A stretch of 64,000 nt of DNA from Prosthecobacter dejongeii (lineage in GTDB: Bacteria > Verrucomicrobiota > Verrucomicrobiia > Verrucomicrobiales > Verrucomicrobiaceae), in the NCBI RefSeq assembly GCF_014203045.1, contig NZ_JACHIF010000009.1, forward strand, positions 186,001-250,000, given 5' to 3'. Below the pieces are notes generated by a model that saw only the letters and a list, made by a program, of their open reading frames with translations, had not been told where the DNA came from and ran no database searches. The first letter of the stretch is position 1, and each line of letters starts with the position of its first letter. Shown here piece by piece: positions 15,998 to 26,034 of this stretch. A program made the translations under genes and the position numbers.

Positions 15998-17017
15998 TCA
16001 CGCCTTCGGGGTCTTGGGGCCACTTTCAGGCAGCTTCGGCTGCATGATGTAGTCCTTCGGAATTTCGCCCGTGAGCGACTTCAGGAACGTCACAATGCTA
16101 TCGGTTTCTGCATCTGTGAGCGTCTTGCCCAACTGATGCTCCGCCATCATTCTCACCATTTGATCCAGTGTTTTCACCGACCCATCATGGAGGTAAGGCC
16201 CGGTTTCACTGACATTGCGGAGGCTGGAGACTTTGAAGAAATGCTTATCGCTTTCCACCTTCGTCGCCTCATAACGACCGAGGTCTTTGAGTTCAGGCCA
16301 GGCTTTGACGAGACCCAGTTTGTGATACATGGCACCGCCGATGGCAGGCCCGTTATGGCAGGTGGCGCATCCAGCTTTGGCGAAGGTTTCATATCCCTTT
16401 TGCTCCTCAGCCGTGAGGGCTGTCTTTTGGCCTTTCAGGTAATCATCCCAGCGAGAGGGCGTGACCAGCTTGCGCTCAAAGGCGCCCACGGCCTTGCCAA
16501 AGTTATTATAGTTGATAGGATCTGCCTCGCCAGGAAAGGCGGATTTAAAAGCCTCCACATATCCAGGAATGGACTTCAGCACATCCACCACAAAGTCGGC
16601 GCTAGGCATGCCCATCTCCACCGGATTTAACACAGGTCCTTTGGCCTGCTCCTCCACAGTGGGCGCACGACCATCCCAGAACTGGGCAATGTGAAGTGCG
16701 GCGTTATAGACCGTAGGAGAGCTGCGCCCGCCTAGTTTCCCTTCATGGCCGGGTGAAAACGGCAGGTTATCCTGGCCGTATTTGTCCAGCACGTGGCAGG
16801 TGTTGCAGGACATTTGGCCGTTCTTGGAGATGCGGGTCTCATAGTAGAGCATGCGCCCTAGATTGATCTTCGCTTCCGTCAATTCATTGTCTGCCGCCGG
16901 GGCTTCCGTAGGCAGGGGCTTGAACATGGCCAGATAGGAATCTGAGAGAGCATCGGCGAGGACCGGTGAGGCCCACAGCGATAACAGGGAGGTGGTAAGA
17001 AGGAGGGTGTTTTTCAT
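15998..17017 (-). CDS. Di-haem cytochrome c peroxidase (MauG/CcpA family)
   Basis: 339 residues with a signal peptide (cut near VLA-DALSD). Two haem sites are visible: CNTCH at residues 71-75 and CATCH near 217-221, with the peroxidase surroundings NLGRMLYYETRISKNGQMSCNTCH and LRNVSETGPYLHDGSVKTLDQMV. The family reduces hydrogen peroxide with electrons from periplasmic cytochromes, or performs MauG-like oxidations. The C-terminal tail is Pro- and Lys-rich. It is alone in its unit, divergent from the TPR gene. Confidence 0.92.
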   Translation of the reverse strand: MKNTLLLTTSLLSLWASPVLADALSDSYLAMFKPLPTEAPAADNELTEAKINLGRMLYYETRISKNGQMSCNTCHVLDKYGQDNLPFSPGHEGKLGGRSSPTVYNAALHIAQFWDGRAPTVEEQAKGPVLNPVEMGMPSADFVVDVLKSIPGYVEAFKSAFPGEADPINYNNFGKAVGAFERKLVTPSRWDDYLKGQKTALTAEEQKGYETFAKAGCATCHNGPAIGGAMYHKLGLVKAWPELKDLGRYEATKVESDKHFFKVSSLRNVSETGPYLHDGSVKTLDQMVRMMAEHQLGKTLTDAETDSIVTFLKSLTGEIPKDYIMQPKLPESGPKTPKA

Positions 17018-17234
17018 GGTTTTCTCGGGGGGAAAACAGAGCGTAGGCTACGGTGTCATGAACCCATTGGTTGCAATCAATTTGCAAAGAAGGGAAAGGT
17101 TTTTGTTTCACTCCACGTCTTTTGCGAAAAACCCCTCAATCCTTGGTATATGGAGCCAGGGCAGTGACCTCAATCATCCATTTGCTCCTGCCTTTTGGTT
17201 GCCTGACTGAAGTCAGCTCGTATGCTAGTGACAC

Positions 17235-17921
17235 ATGAAACTGAGCCGTGTCTTCCACTTCATCTTGGTGATGGCTGCCGTGGGCCATGCCCAGGAAAAG
17301 CCCACCGAAGAAGTTCGGAAAAAACTGGAGGAGACTTATCAGCTCCAGCAGGCCCAACGTTACTCAGAGGCGCTGCTCAAGCTGGATGAAATCGAGGCTC
17401 TGGCACCTGAGCTTTCAGACCTGTACAACATGCGTGGTGCCATCTACCTCACCCCTGCCCTACGCGACTTTGACAAAGCCCAACCTCTCCTGGATAAGGC
17501 TGAATACCTAGCCCCCAACGCCATCGCGCCGAAGTTTAACAAGGCTGAGTTGCTCTTCGTCAAACATGAGTGGGCCGCAGCCGCAGCGGCTCTGCAAAAG
17601 CTGTTGGATGACTTCCCCAAGCTGCAACAAAACCTCCGCCACCTGACGCTCTACAAACGTCTCGTCTGCGAAGTGAAACTTGAAAAACTGGATGAAGCGG
17701 CCAAGACCCTCAAAGACCACTTCACTTTCATGGATGACACGCCTGCCTACTATTATAGCCAAGCGGCCATCGCCTTTGGCAAAAAAGATGGCACCGCTGC
17801 CAGAGACTGGCTGGCCCGAGCGCAAGGCATCTACAAACCCGCCGAGGTCACTGCCTATGTGGACACCTTGATGGAAGCCCGCTGGGTGGATAACATCAGC
17901 CTTCCCCCGGTGGAGAAATAG
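17235..17921 (+). CDS. TPR-repeat protein, secreted
   Basis: 228 residues. A signal peptide (MKLSRVFHFILVMAAVGHAQ) precedes about four TPR-like helical pairs, for example YSEALLKLDEIEALAPELSDLYNMRGAIYL, then FNKAELLFVKHEWAAAAAALQKLL and LDEAAKTLKDHF. TPRs mediate protein contacts. It ends eight bases before the 5-oxoprolinase start, so the two are probably co-transcribed even though no functional link is evident. Confidence 0.82.
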   Translation: MKLSRVFHFILVMAAVGHAQEKPTEEVRKKLEETYQLQQAQRYSEALLKLDEIEALAPELSDLYNMRGAIYLTPALRDFDKAQPLLDKAEYLAPNAIAPKFNKAELLFVKHEWAAAAAALQKLLDDFPKLQQNLRHLTLYKRLVCEVKLEKLDEAAKTLKDHFTFMDDTPAYYYSQAAIAFGKKDGTAARDWLARAQGIYKPAEVTAYVDTLMEARWVDNISLPPVEK

Positions 17922-17929
17922 CCTGCAAT

Positions 17930-20900
17930 ATGTGGCGGATCGCAACGGACACTGGAGGCACCTTCACGGATGCTTTTGCTCGAAATCCCCAGGGCTATGA
18001 AACGCGCTGCAAAGTGCTTTCTACGGGAGTTCTCCGCGTTCGTGTCCTCGACATCCTCGCAAACGGTCACTTACGAGTCAGCGGCCTGCCCGCCATGCCG
18101 GATGGTTTCTATACGGGGTTTCAGGCTGAAATCATTCACGAGACATTCAAAGCGGCCTTTTCCATCCTTCACTATCACCCGTTGCCTGACAGCACTGGTG
18201 AAACGGGACATAGCTTGCTGACGGTGGGAGCTGCAGTGGCCGACCTGCCGGAACCTTTCTTCCTCCTGGATCTAACCACGGGGGAAGAAGCCCCCATCTT
18301 AGCGACACGGCTTTTAACACACACGCCGTTAGGCCAGGCCTTCCCACCGCTCGAATTAAGATTAGCCACCACGCGGGCCACGAATGCACTGCTGGAGCGC
18401 AAAGGCACGCGCACCGCGCTATTCATCACCCAGGGTTTTGGGGATCTGCTGCGCATCGGCGACCAGCGTCGTCAGGATCTTTTTGCGCTCCATCATGAAC
18501 CTCGGCCTTTGTTTTTTGAGGCAACCGTAGAAGTGAAAGAGCGGCTCTCAGCCGATGGGGAAGTGCTTGCATCTTTGGATGAACAAACAGTCATCGAACA
18601 AGCGAAGATCTTGGTGCAACAAGGCATCCATCATGCCGCTGTGGCCCTGCTGCACAGTCATGCACATCCGCAGCATGAAATTCGTGTCGGTGAACTTTTG
18701 CGAGAGGTAGGATTCATCCACATCTCCCTCTCCAGCCAGATCGCTCCCTTCACGAAGATTTTACCCCGGGCTCAAAGTGCCGTGGCGAATGCTTATCTGA
18801 CAGGCCCTGTGGAGTCTTTTATCCGGGGTGTTGCCAGGCCATTGCAGGGCGGCACCACCTCCGCTTCGCTACGGATCTTAAACTCCGCTGGTGGCCTCGA
18901 ATCCACCACCGCCATCAAACCCAAAGACCTTTTGCTGAGCGGCCCAGCAGGAGGGGCCCTCGGTGCAGCGAATGCAGCGGCGCATCTGGGCTATCCCCGC
19001 GTTTTGACTTTAGATATGGGCGGCACTAGCACGGATGTAGCCCGCATTGATGGGCGGCCCAGTTATCGTTTCACGCAAAACGTGGCTGGCATGCAGTTAC
19101 TAGCCCCCTGCGTCGCTATCGAAACCGTGGCAGCGGGTGGGGGGTCCGTTTGCCATTGGACACCGCATGGACTCGCCGTGGGCCCTGAAAGCGCGGGCTC
19201 GTATCCAGGGCCTGCTTGCTATGGACGCGGCGGCCCGCTCACGATCACAGATGTCAATCTTTTGTTAGGCCATTTCAACCCTTCACGCGCCCCCATTCCC
19301 CTAGATAAAAACGCTGCACGGCAACGCCTTTACGAGCTCTTTCAGCAAACCTCAGATTATGAGACGCCGAAAGATCTATTGTGGGCTTGCCTCGATCTCG
19401 CCATTGAGCACATGACCGATGCCATCCGCCGCATTTCCGTGGCGGAGGGTTATGATCCTGCTGACTACGCACTGCTAGCCTTTGGTGGGGCCGGCCCCCA
19501 GCATGCCTGTGCGGTGGCGGAGCGTCTGGGCATCTCCACCATTTTGGCACCTGAACACGCAGGTATTTTGAGCGCTGTGGGCCTGCACCAAGCCGCGCCT
19601 GAGAAGATCGCCCAAAGACAAGTGTTACGGCCGCTCAGTGAATGCCAAGAGCAGGTGGATGAGTGGGTGCAGCAACTGGTCTCCGAGGCCACGAGGGTGC
19701 TCTCACCTGATGCGTTCACGGATGTCTCACCGGAGATCCAGACGACCTCACTCCTTGCGGAGTTGCGGCTGCGCGGACAGGATACGCCCATCCAGGTCAC
19801 CTTTGAAAAAGCGGCTGACTTACCCCAGAGCTACCGCAGTGCTTACGAACGTCTTTTTGGTTATCTACCACCAGCTCATCGTGTCATTGAGCTGGTTAGC
19901 CTCAGGGTCGTTGTTGCTCTAGTGCCACAAGATCACACCCGGCCATCCACGTCCCGACAAACGGCAACTGGAAAAATCGCCGGGCCACTCCTGATTCAGG
20001 ACAGCTTCAGCACACTGGTAGTGCATGAAGGCTGGGAAGTACAGCATGTGCCTGGCACCGCCCATATTCTCACGAGGCTCGACACAGCGCCCCTACGCCC
20101 CCAGAACCTCTCGCGGGATCTTCTTCGGCATCGGCTTCACAGCATCGTGACGGATATGGGAGCCTTGCTTTGCCGTACCTCCATCTCCACAAACATCCGC
20201 GAGCGGTTAGATTTCTCATGCGCTCTCCTCAATGAAAAAGGCCACCTCATTTCCAGCGCTCCGCACATCCCCGTGCACCTCGGCGCACTGGGCGTGTGTG
20301 TGAGGGAGGCGACACGAGGTTTTGACCTACGCCCTGGAGATACACTGATCACCAATCACCCGGCCTTTGGCGGCTCCCACCTGCCAGATGTCACCCTCAT
20401 CACTCCGGTGTTTGATTCAGCAGAGACACTGCGCGGCTATGTGGCAAACCGGGCTCATCATGCCGAAATCGGCGGCATCACCCCAGGTTCCATGTCAGCC
20501 TCAGCCACCTGCCTCGCAGAGGAAGGCGTGGTCATTTCCCCCCAATATCTAGTGCGGGCAGGAGAGTCCTGTTTTGATCAGTTAGCCACCGCCCTCACCC
20601 AGGGCCAGTATCCGACCCGCAATCTGGCCGATAATTTAGCGGATCTCCATGCGCAGCTCGCGGCCAACCTTCACGGCGTGGAGCGGTTCCTGGAGTTAGC
20701 GGGAGAAACGGGCTCAAACTTACCGCATCATCTTCAAGCCATCTTGGACCACAGCGCCTCCGTGATGCGCCAAAAGATCCCTGCCATTCAGCCCTGTCAG
20801 GCCAGGCAAACCCTGGATGATGGGTCCATCATCAAGGTAGAGGTTTCAAATCCAACGATGGAAATCCTACGTCTGGATTTCAGCGGAACTTCACCCGTGC

Positions 20901-21637
20901 ATGCGCAAAATTTAAATGCCACACGTGCCATCGTTAGCAGTGCTATTTTATACTGCCTGCGATTGCTTTTGCAGGAAGATTTACCGCTCAATGAAGGGCT
21001 ACTCCAACCCGTGGAGATTTTGCTCCCTGAGGGCAGTCTTCTCAATCCTACCTTCACCGGAGATACCACCCGCGACCCCGCCGTGGTGGGAGGAAATGTG
21101 GAGGTGAGCCAGCGTCTGGTAGATACCCTGCTATTGGCCTTTAAACTGCAGGCGTGCAGCCAGGGAACTATGAATAACTTTTTGTTTGGCAACGAGCACT
21201 TTGGTTATTACGAGACGATCGCTGGCGGCACCGGCGCAGGCCCCGGTTATGCCGGGTCAGATGCGCTGCACAGCCACATGACCAATACAGCGATCACAGA
21301 TCCCGAAATCCTCGAACAACGTTACCCCGTACGGCTGCGGCAGTTTGCCATTCGTCATGGTTCTGGGGGGGTGGGCCAGTGGCCCGGAGGTAATGGGGTG
21401 ATTCGTGAGTTTGAATGCCTCGCCCCTTTGACCTTTTCGCTCCTCACTCAGCATCGTCTGTCAGCTCCCTATGGCCTGGAAGGTGGCGGCGCTGGGAGTC
21501 CTGGGCAGCAGGTGCTCATTCGAGGAAATGAGGTGCGCACATTGCCCGCTAGCACCAGTTTTCTCACGCAGCCCGCAGACCGGGTTCGCATTGAGACACC
21601 CGGCGGTGGTGGCTGGGGATCTGTGCCAGGAGCCTGA
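17930..21637 (+). CDS. 5-oxoprolinase / hydantoinase A-B fusion
   Basis: 1,235 residues, close to the length of full 5-oxoprolinases. The HyuA half (about 1-690) has ATDTGGTFTDAF, ATTRATNALLERKGTR, TLDMGGTSTDVARIDG and VAEGYDPADYALLAFGGAGP. The HyuB half (about 720-1235) has VHLGALGVCVREATRGF, TNHPAFGGSHLPDVTLITPVF and GSMSASATCLAEEGVVI. The enzyme uses ATP to open 5-oxoproline to glutamate; hydantoin or N-methylhydantoin are alternative substrates. It is cytoplasmic. The Ldh2-type gene follows by 115 bases. Confidence 0.92.
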   Translation: MWRIATDTGGTFTDAFARNPQGYETRCKVLSTGVLRVRVLDILANGHLRVSGLPAMPDGFYTGFQAEIIHETFKAAFSILHYHPLPDSTGETGHSLLTVGAAVADLPEPFFLLDLTTGEEAPILATRLLTHTPLGQAFPPLELRLATTRATNALLERKGTRTALFITQGFGDLLRIGDQRRQDLFALHHEPRPLFFEATVEVKERLSADGEVLASLDEQTVIEQAKILVQQGIHHAAVALLHSHAHPQHEIRVGELLREVGFIHISLSSQIAPFTKILPRAQSAVANAYLTGPVESFIRGVARPLQGGTTSASLRILNSAGGLESTTAIKPKDLLLSGPAGGALGAANAAAHLGYPRVLTLDMGGTSTDVARIDGRPSYRFTQNVAGMQLLAPCVAIETVAAGGGSVCHWTPHGLAVGPESAGSYPGPACYGRGGPLTITDVNLLLGHFNPSRAPIPLDKNAARQRLYELFQQTSDYETPKDLLWACLDLAIEHMTDAIRRISVAEGYDPADYALLAFGGAGPQHACAVAERLGISTILAPEHAGILSAVGLHQAAPEKIAQRQVLRPLSECQEQVDEWVQQLVSEATRVLSPDAFTDVSPEIQTTSLLAELRLRGQDTPIQVTFEKAADLPQSYRSAYERLFGYLPPAHRVIELVSLRVVVALVPQDHTRPSTSRQTATGKIAGPLLIQDSFSTLVVHEGWEVQHVPGTAHILTRLDTAPLRPQNLSRDLLRHRLHSIVTDMGALLCRTSISTNIRERLDFSCALLNEKGHLISSAPHIPVHLGALGVCVREATRGFDLRPGDTLITNHPAFGGSHLPDVTLITPVFDSAETLRGYVANRAHHAEIGGITPGSMSASATCLAEEGVVISPQYLVRAGESCFDQLATALTQGQYPTRNLADNLADLHAQLAANLHGVERFLELAGETGSNLPHHLQAILDHSASVMRQKIPAIQPCQARQTLDDGSIIKVEVSNPTMEILRLDFSGTSPVHAQNLNATRAIVSSAILYCLRLLLQEDLPLNEGLLQPVEILLPEGSLLNPTFTGDTTRDPAVVGGNVEVSQRLVDTLLLAFKLQACSQGTMNNFLFGNEHFGYYETIAGGTGAGPGYAGSDALHSHMTNTAITDPEILEQRYPVRLRQFAIRHGSGGVGQWPGGNGVIREFECLAPLTFSLLTQHRLSAPYGLEGGGAGSPGQQVLIRGNEVRTLPASTSFLTQPADRVRIETPGGGGWGSVPGA

Positions 21638-21752
21638 TTTCACGCCTGAAATCCCTGCCACAGTCACTTTTCACCCAGGTTTCGTCCTTCTTCTCTCCGC
21701 GTCTCCACTTGCACGGCACCCTGCCCAGTTTTAAAGCACCCGTTCAACCGCC

Positions 21753-22877
21753 ATGCCCACCACGTATCACGTCCTGCCCACTGCCGCTCACAATGACCTC
21801 GTCCGCGCCGCCTACGTGCATCGCGGTTACACCGCTGCGGAGGCTGAGGATGCAGCCCGCTTTTGCGAAATGGCCTCGGCACATGGCATTCGCACGCACA
21901 ACGCTATCAAAGCCCTGCACCTGGACCACCTCTTTGGCAGCGCCACCGGTGGCTGCAAGCCTGGAGCTGAAGTGAAAGTGATCGAGAAGAAATTCGCCGC
22001 GAGTGAGGTTTGGGACGCCCAGCTCAAGCTCGGCCAAAGCGTGGCCTTCAGCGCCATGGAGCGTTGCATGGAGATGGCGGATAAATACGGCATCGGCCAG
22101 GTGAGCGTGGACAATGCCTTTCATTATCTTTGGGGTGGTGGTTACGTTATGGATGCCGCCAAGAAGGGCTACATCGCCTACACGAACTGCACCTCCACCC
22201 TGGGTGAAGTGGTACCCTTCGGCGGTAAATTCCCGGTCCTGGGCACGAATCCCCACTCCTGGGGCCTGCCTACCCAAGATGCCTGTGGCTTCCCCATCGT
22301 GATCGACTGGGCCACCAGCACCGTGGCCATGGGCCGCGTGCAGCAGCTCAAGCGCGAGGGCAAACCCCTGCCTCCAGGAGCCGCAGTGGATGCTGAAGGC
22401 AACCCTACCACGGATGCCAACGCTGCCCAGTGGCTGCTGCCCTTCGGTGCACACAAAGGCTACGGCCTCTCCCTTCTCATTGAAGTCATGGGCGCCATGA
22501 TCGGGGGTTCCCTGCCAACTCTACGCGGTGGCGGTGCGCACCCTGACATCAAGGGCCAACCCACCCCAGCGGGCGAAAAACGCACCAGCAGCTTCTATTT
22601 CCAGGTCATCCATCCAGATGCCATCAGCAGCGGCCTCTTCGCTCAAGGGCGCGACTTTGCAGGCAACATGAAGGCTGTCATTGATGACATCCTCGGTCAC
22701 GGCAATGAAGGCTGCATGCTGCCTGGCCAGCCTGAAGCCCAGAATGCCGCCCACACCAGCAAAGCCGGGGGCCTGCTGTTCAGCACAGCCGAAGTGGATG
22801 CCCTGAACGAAATTGCCGATGAAGTCGGCGCAGCCCGGTTCGATGCCGCTAGTTTGCCTACCTACGACACGCCGTAA
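21753..22877 (+). CDS. Ldh2-type malate/L-lactate dehydrogenase family oxidoreductase
   Basis: 374 residues of the NAD(P)-dependent Ldh2/YlbC/ureidoglycolate-dehydrogenase family, which is not related to Rossmann-fold lactate dehydrogenases. Marks are the N-terminal helices (YTAAEAEDAARFCEMASAHG, then IRTHNAI where DSHG-type motifs occur), DNAFHYLWGGGYVMDAAKKG, and GAHKGYGLSLLIEVMGAM. It acts on 2-hydroxy acids; which one is not decided by the sequence. It runs in the same direction as the 5-oxoprolinase upstream and uppS 12 bases downstream. Confidence 0.88.
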   Translation: MPTTYHVLPTAAHNDLVRAAYVHRGYTAAEAEDAARFCEMASAHGIRTHNAIKALHLDHLFGSATGGCKPGAEVKVIEKKFAASEVWDAQLKLGQSVAFSAMERCMEMADKYGIGQVSVDNAFHYLWGGGYVMDAAKKGYIAYTNCTSTLGEVVPFGGKFPVLGTNPHSWGLPTQDACGFPIVIDWATSTVAMGRVQQLKREGKPLPPGAAVDAEGNPTTDANAAQWLLPFGAHKGYGLSLLIEVMGAMIGGSLPTLRGGGAHPDIKGQPTPAGEKRTSSFYFQVIHPDAISSGLFAQGRDFAGNMKAVIDDILGHGNEGCMLPGQPEAQNAAHTSKAGGLLFSTAEVDALNEIADEVGAARFDAASLPTYDTP

Positions 22878-22889
22878 CCACGGCCCACC

Positions 22890-23618
22890 ATGCCTGCTGC
22901 CTCTCAAGCTGACGACCTCAAATCCGTCCCACGTCACATTGCCATCATCATGGATGGCAATGGGCGGTGGGCGAAAGACCGTGGACTGCCACGCACCGAA
23001 GGCCACCGCGCTGGTGCCGATACCGTGCGCCGGGTGACGGAGGGCTGCGGCGAGCTGGGCGTGGAATACCTCACCCTCTACGCCTTTTCTTCCGAAAACT
23101 GGAAGCGACCCAAACGTGAGGTGGATGCGCTAATGAAGCTGCTTGAGCAATTTCTCCGAACCAAAACGGCGGAGATGAAAGAGCAAAACATCCGCCTGCA
23201 GGCCATCGGGCGGCTGAATGATCTACCAAAATCCTGCCAGGACCAGCTCCACCGCTCCATTGAGGCCACCGCACAAAACAATGGCCTCACCCTCATCCTC
23301 GCCCTGAGCTATGGCGGGCGTGAAGAGATCATAGATGGCGTGAAAAGCCTGCTCGAGAGCATCGAGCGCGGCCACCTGGACAAGGGCATGATTGATGGGG
23401 ATGTCTTCAGCAAACATCTCTACACCCGCTACTATCCAGACCCAGATCTGCTGATCCGCACCAGTGGCGAGATGCGTATTTCCAACTTCCTGCTCTGGCA
23501 GCTCAGCTACACCGAGTTTTTCGTGACGCAGAAACTTTGGCCCGATTTCGGTCAGGAAGATCTCAAGGAAGCCATCCGCGAATATGGCCGCAGGCAGCGG
23601 CGGTTCGGCGGTGTTTAA
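22890..23618 (+). CDS. uppS: Isoprenyl transferase (undecaprenyl diphosphate synthase)
   Basis: 242 residues. HIAIIMDGNGRWAKDRGL carries the catalytic Asp and the diphosphate site. YLTLYAFSSENWKRP, LSYGGREEIIDG, DLLIRTSGEMRISNFLLWQ and YTEFFVTQKLWPDF are all family signatures. It builds the C55 carrier lipid of peptidoglycan and O-antigen synthesis from farnesyl diphosphate and IPP at the membrane face. In many genomes cdsA and dxr follow; here a convergent lipoprotein gene lies nine bases away. Confidence 0.96.
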   Translation: MPAASQADDLKSVPRHIAIIMDGNGRWAKDRGLPRTEGHRAGADTVRRVTEGCGELGVEYLTLYAFSSENWKRPKREVDALMKLLEQFLRTKTAEMKEQNIRLQAIGRLNDLPKSCQDQLHRSIEATAQNNGLTLILALSYGGREEIIDGVKSLLESIERGHLDKGMIDGDVFSKHLYTRYYPDPDLLIRTSGEMRISNFLLWQLSYTEFFVTQKLWPDFGQEDLKEAIREYGRRQRRFGGV

Positions 23619-23627
23619 AACCTAATC

Positions 23628-24395
23628 TCACGCCCCGGGTTTCACCCAGGGTGCAGGCGGTGCATCCGGCTGCTGGAGCGCCTCGGTCCGGTGCTGCTGG
23701 AGCACAGCCTCCGCTTCAGCGGCTTTCAGCATCTCTTCGCGAATGTTTTGGGGCACCGAGTCTTCCGTAAGTGCGGGGAGAAGTGGATTTGGCCCTTCCG
23801 TCCATGCGCCAAGCTCTGCCGTGCCCGCCATCATGGAATCCGGACTGGTCACGCGATGCAGGCCAATCACCCGTAGCCGAGTGCCCAAGAAATAAAACAC
23901 CGTGTCATCGGCCAACCCCTCAATGATGGTGCCACCGCGTTGCAGGATCGGCTTGCCACGCAGCACGGCTTCATCACCATTGATGTAGGCCTCTTGACAT
24001 AGAATTTTAGCGGAATCGTCTTCCCCTGTTTCGAGGTAAACCTTGCCCTTGGCGCGAACTTTTCGCGGGCGGCCTTCCTTGTCCATCTTCACCACTTCGA
24101 TCTTCTCCGCCGCGACTCTTCCGTTCGGCCCGAGGTCCAGGCTTTGGCCGGATAAACTGGAGGCCTCGGCATAGTTCATCGTGAGCAGAAATCCCAAATC
24201 TATGGGAGAAGTATCTGTACCTGCGGCGACATCCCCTTTGACCAAGGTCGGCTGGTCCTTCTTTTCTTCCTCAGGCGGGCTAGCAGACTTGAGCTTGTCC
24301 AAAGCTGGGACTTTAAACCCCTCGCACCCCGACAACAGCATCCCGAGCGTCGGCAGGACGCAGAGCAAAAAGCGATGGAGGGTGAGGGGCGACAT
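23628..24395 (-). CDS. Lipoprotein, possibly OstA/LptA-like
   Basis: 255 residues with a lipobox (GMLLSGC, lipid Cys near 24). A charged linker (SPPEEEKKDQPT) leads to a beta-rich region: KVRAKGKVYLETGEDDSAKILCQEAYINGDEAVLRGKPILQRGG. That pattern of A-G-V-L strands and a rewritten 'G-P' repeat resembles the OstA/LptA jelly roll that carries lipopolysaccharide, though the match is weak. The tail is Pro-rich. Treat the family as tentative. Confidence 0.6.
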   Translation of the reverse strand: MSPLTLHRFLLCVLPTLGMLLSGCEGFKVPALDKLKSASPPEEEKKDQPTLVKGDVAAGTDTSPIDLGFLLTMNYAEASSLSGQSLDLGPNGRVAAEKIEVVKMDKEGRPRKVRAKGKVYLETGEDDSAKILCQEAYINGDEAVLRGKPILQRGGTIIEGLADDTVFYFLGTRLRVIGLHRVTSPDSMMAGTAELGAWTEGPNPLLPALTEDSVPQNIREEMLKAAEAEAVLQQHRTEALQQPDAPPAPWVKPGA

Positions 24396-24550
24396 GCGAG
24401 GGATCTATAAAACAGACTGTGGAAATCGGCACGTGAAATGATACGTCTGCCAGGGTCTGTCCACGGGTAAAGAAACCGCGTATCTCCCGCCAATGTCGCC
24501 TCTGTGGGTACTTACCCTCTTTCCAGCTTTCCCTGCCTCATTTAACTCCC

Positions 24551-26023
24551 ATGCCTTTCCTCATTCTCGCCGCGCTTTTTCTCAGCAGCCTCCAGGCCTG
24601 GTCTCAGAGTGCCGTGCCATTGCCCGCTCGAGAACTGCGAGGGAGCTGGATCGCCACCGTCCATAACATCAACTGGCCCAGTGAACCGGGACTGCCTGCG
24701 ACGCGACAGAAGGAGCAGCTCCAGAGACTCATCCAGAGCGCCCATGACCATGGCCTCAACTGCCTCATCTTTCAGGTGCGACCCGCCGGAGATGCCTTGT
24801 ATGAATCGCAGCTAGAACCCTGGTCACCCTATCTCAGTGGGCTGATGAGCCTCCCCCCTTCGCCTAAGTGGGACCCGCTCGAGTTTGCCATCCAGGAAGC
24901 TCACCGCCTAGGCATGGAACTGCATGCGTGGTTCAATCCTTTCCGTGCTCTGGCTGGGGACAAACACACCCCCAGCTCCGACCACATCCGCCGCCAGCAT
25001 CCTGAATGGACCGTCAAGTATGGCCGCGACTGGTGGATGAATCCAGGCATCCCCGAGGTGCGGCAGCGCGCCGTGGAGGTCATGCTGGATGTCACCCGCC
25101 GCTACGATGTGGATGGCATCCACCTGGATGACTACTTTTACCCCTATCCCCAGACGGGCGCGGACAAAACCTTGATACCTTTCAATGATACTGAGGCCTA
25201 TGCCAAAGCGCAGTCCCTGGGCGGTGCCCCCCTCAGCCTCACAGCCTGGCGCCGACAAAATGTGGATGAAGTCGTCCACAATACCTATGTGGGTATCAAG
25301 GCCATCAAACGCACCGTCAAGTTTGGCATCAGCCCGTTTGGCCTGTGGCGGCCTAACTATCCCGAAGGCACGGGCGGCGGGCTGGACCCCTATGAAGACC
25401 TAGGGGCGGATAGCCGCAAATGGCTGCAACAGGGCTGGCTAGACTACCTCACCCCGCAGCTTTACTGGACGATTGATCGGCCCAAACTGGGCTTTGCCAC
25501 CTTCTACGATTGGTGGTTGAGTGAAAATACGTTAGGCCGCCACATCTGGCCCGGCATGAATTCCAGCAAAATCGGTGATGACCGTAATGCTGGCGAGATC
25601 CTCAAACAGATCAGCGTGCTAAGAGAACGTGGACTGCGCATGACGCCTGGGCATTTTCACTGGAACTTTGGAGCTTTGGATAAAAATCTGGGGAAGATCG
25701 GCAGCATGGCCAAAGAGCGCGCCTACAATGTCCATGCGCTGCCACCCGCAAGCCCCTGGCTCAGCAATGTGGCCCTGCCTGCGCCACTCCTTGAAAAACA
25801 GGCCGAAGGAAAACGCCTCCGCTGGGGCTTCAGCGATGCCCGCTGGGAGAACTATAGCCGCTGGTGGGTGATCCAGGCCCAAATTGAGGGAAAATGGCGC
25901 ACCGTGGAGGTCACCTTTAAGGACCAGCACGAACTCGACTGGCCTGCCAAGGCCACTGCTGTCGCCGTGCGTGCCGCAGGCAAGTCATGGGAGATCGGTC
26001 AGGCGGGTGTCCTCGCTCGCTGA
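24551..26023 (+). CDS. Family 10-like glycosyl hydrolase (GHL10)
   Basis: 490 residues with a signal peptide (MPFLILAALFLSSLQAWS). The TIM barrel begins ELRGSWIATVHNINWPS and holds NCLIFQVRPAGDALYESQ, GMELHAWFNPFRAL, YDVDGIHLDDYFYPYP and WLDYLTPQLYWTID. This is the GHL10 (formerly DUF187) family of secreted glycosidases, often seen in Bacteroidetes and PVC bacteria; the substrate is unknown. The C-terminal 110 residues look like a small beta domain (LRWGFSDARWENYSRWWVIQ). Single-gene unit. Confidence 0.87.
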   Translation: MPFLILAALFLSSLQAWSQSAVPLPARELRGSWIATVHNINWPSEPGLPATRQKEQLQRLIQSAHDHGLNCLIFQVRPAGDALYESQLEPWSPYLSGLMSLPPSPKWDPLEFAIQEAHRLGMELHAWFNPFRALAGDKHTPSSDHIRRQHPEWTVKYGRDWWMNPGIPEVRQRAVEVMLDVTRRYDVDGIHLDDYFYPYPQTGADKTLIPFNDTEAYAKAQSLGGAPLSLTAWRRQNVDEVVHNTYVGIKAIKRTVKFGISPFGLWRPNYPEGTGGGLDPYEDLGADSRKWLQQGWLDYLTPQLYWTIDRPKLGFATFYDWWLSENTLGRHIWPGMNSSKIGDDRNAGEILKQISVLRERGLRMTPGHFHWNFGALDKNLGKIGSMAKERAYNVHALPPASPWLSNVALPAPLLEKQAEGKRLRWGFSDARWENYSRWWVIQAQIEGKWRTVEVTFKDQHELDWPAKATAVAVRAAGKSWEIGQAGVLAR

Positions 26024-26034
26024 TCCAAGCAAGA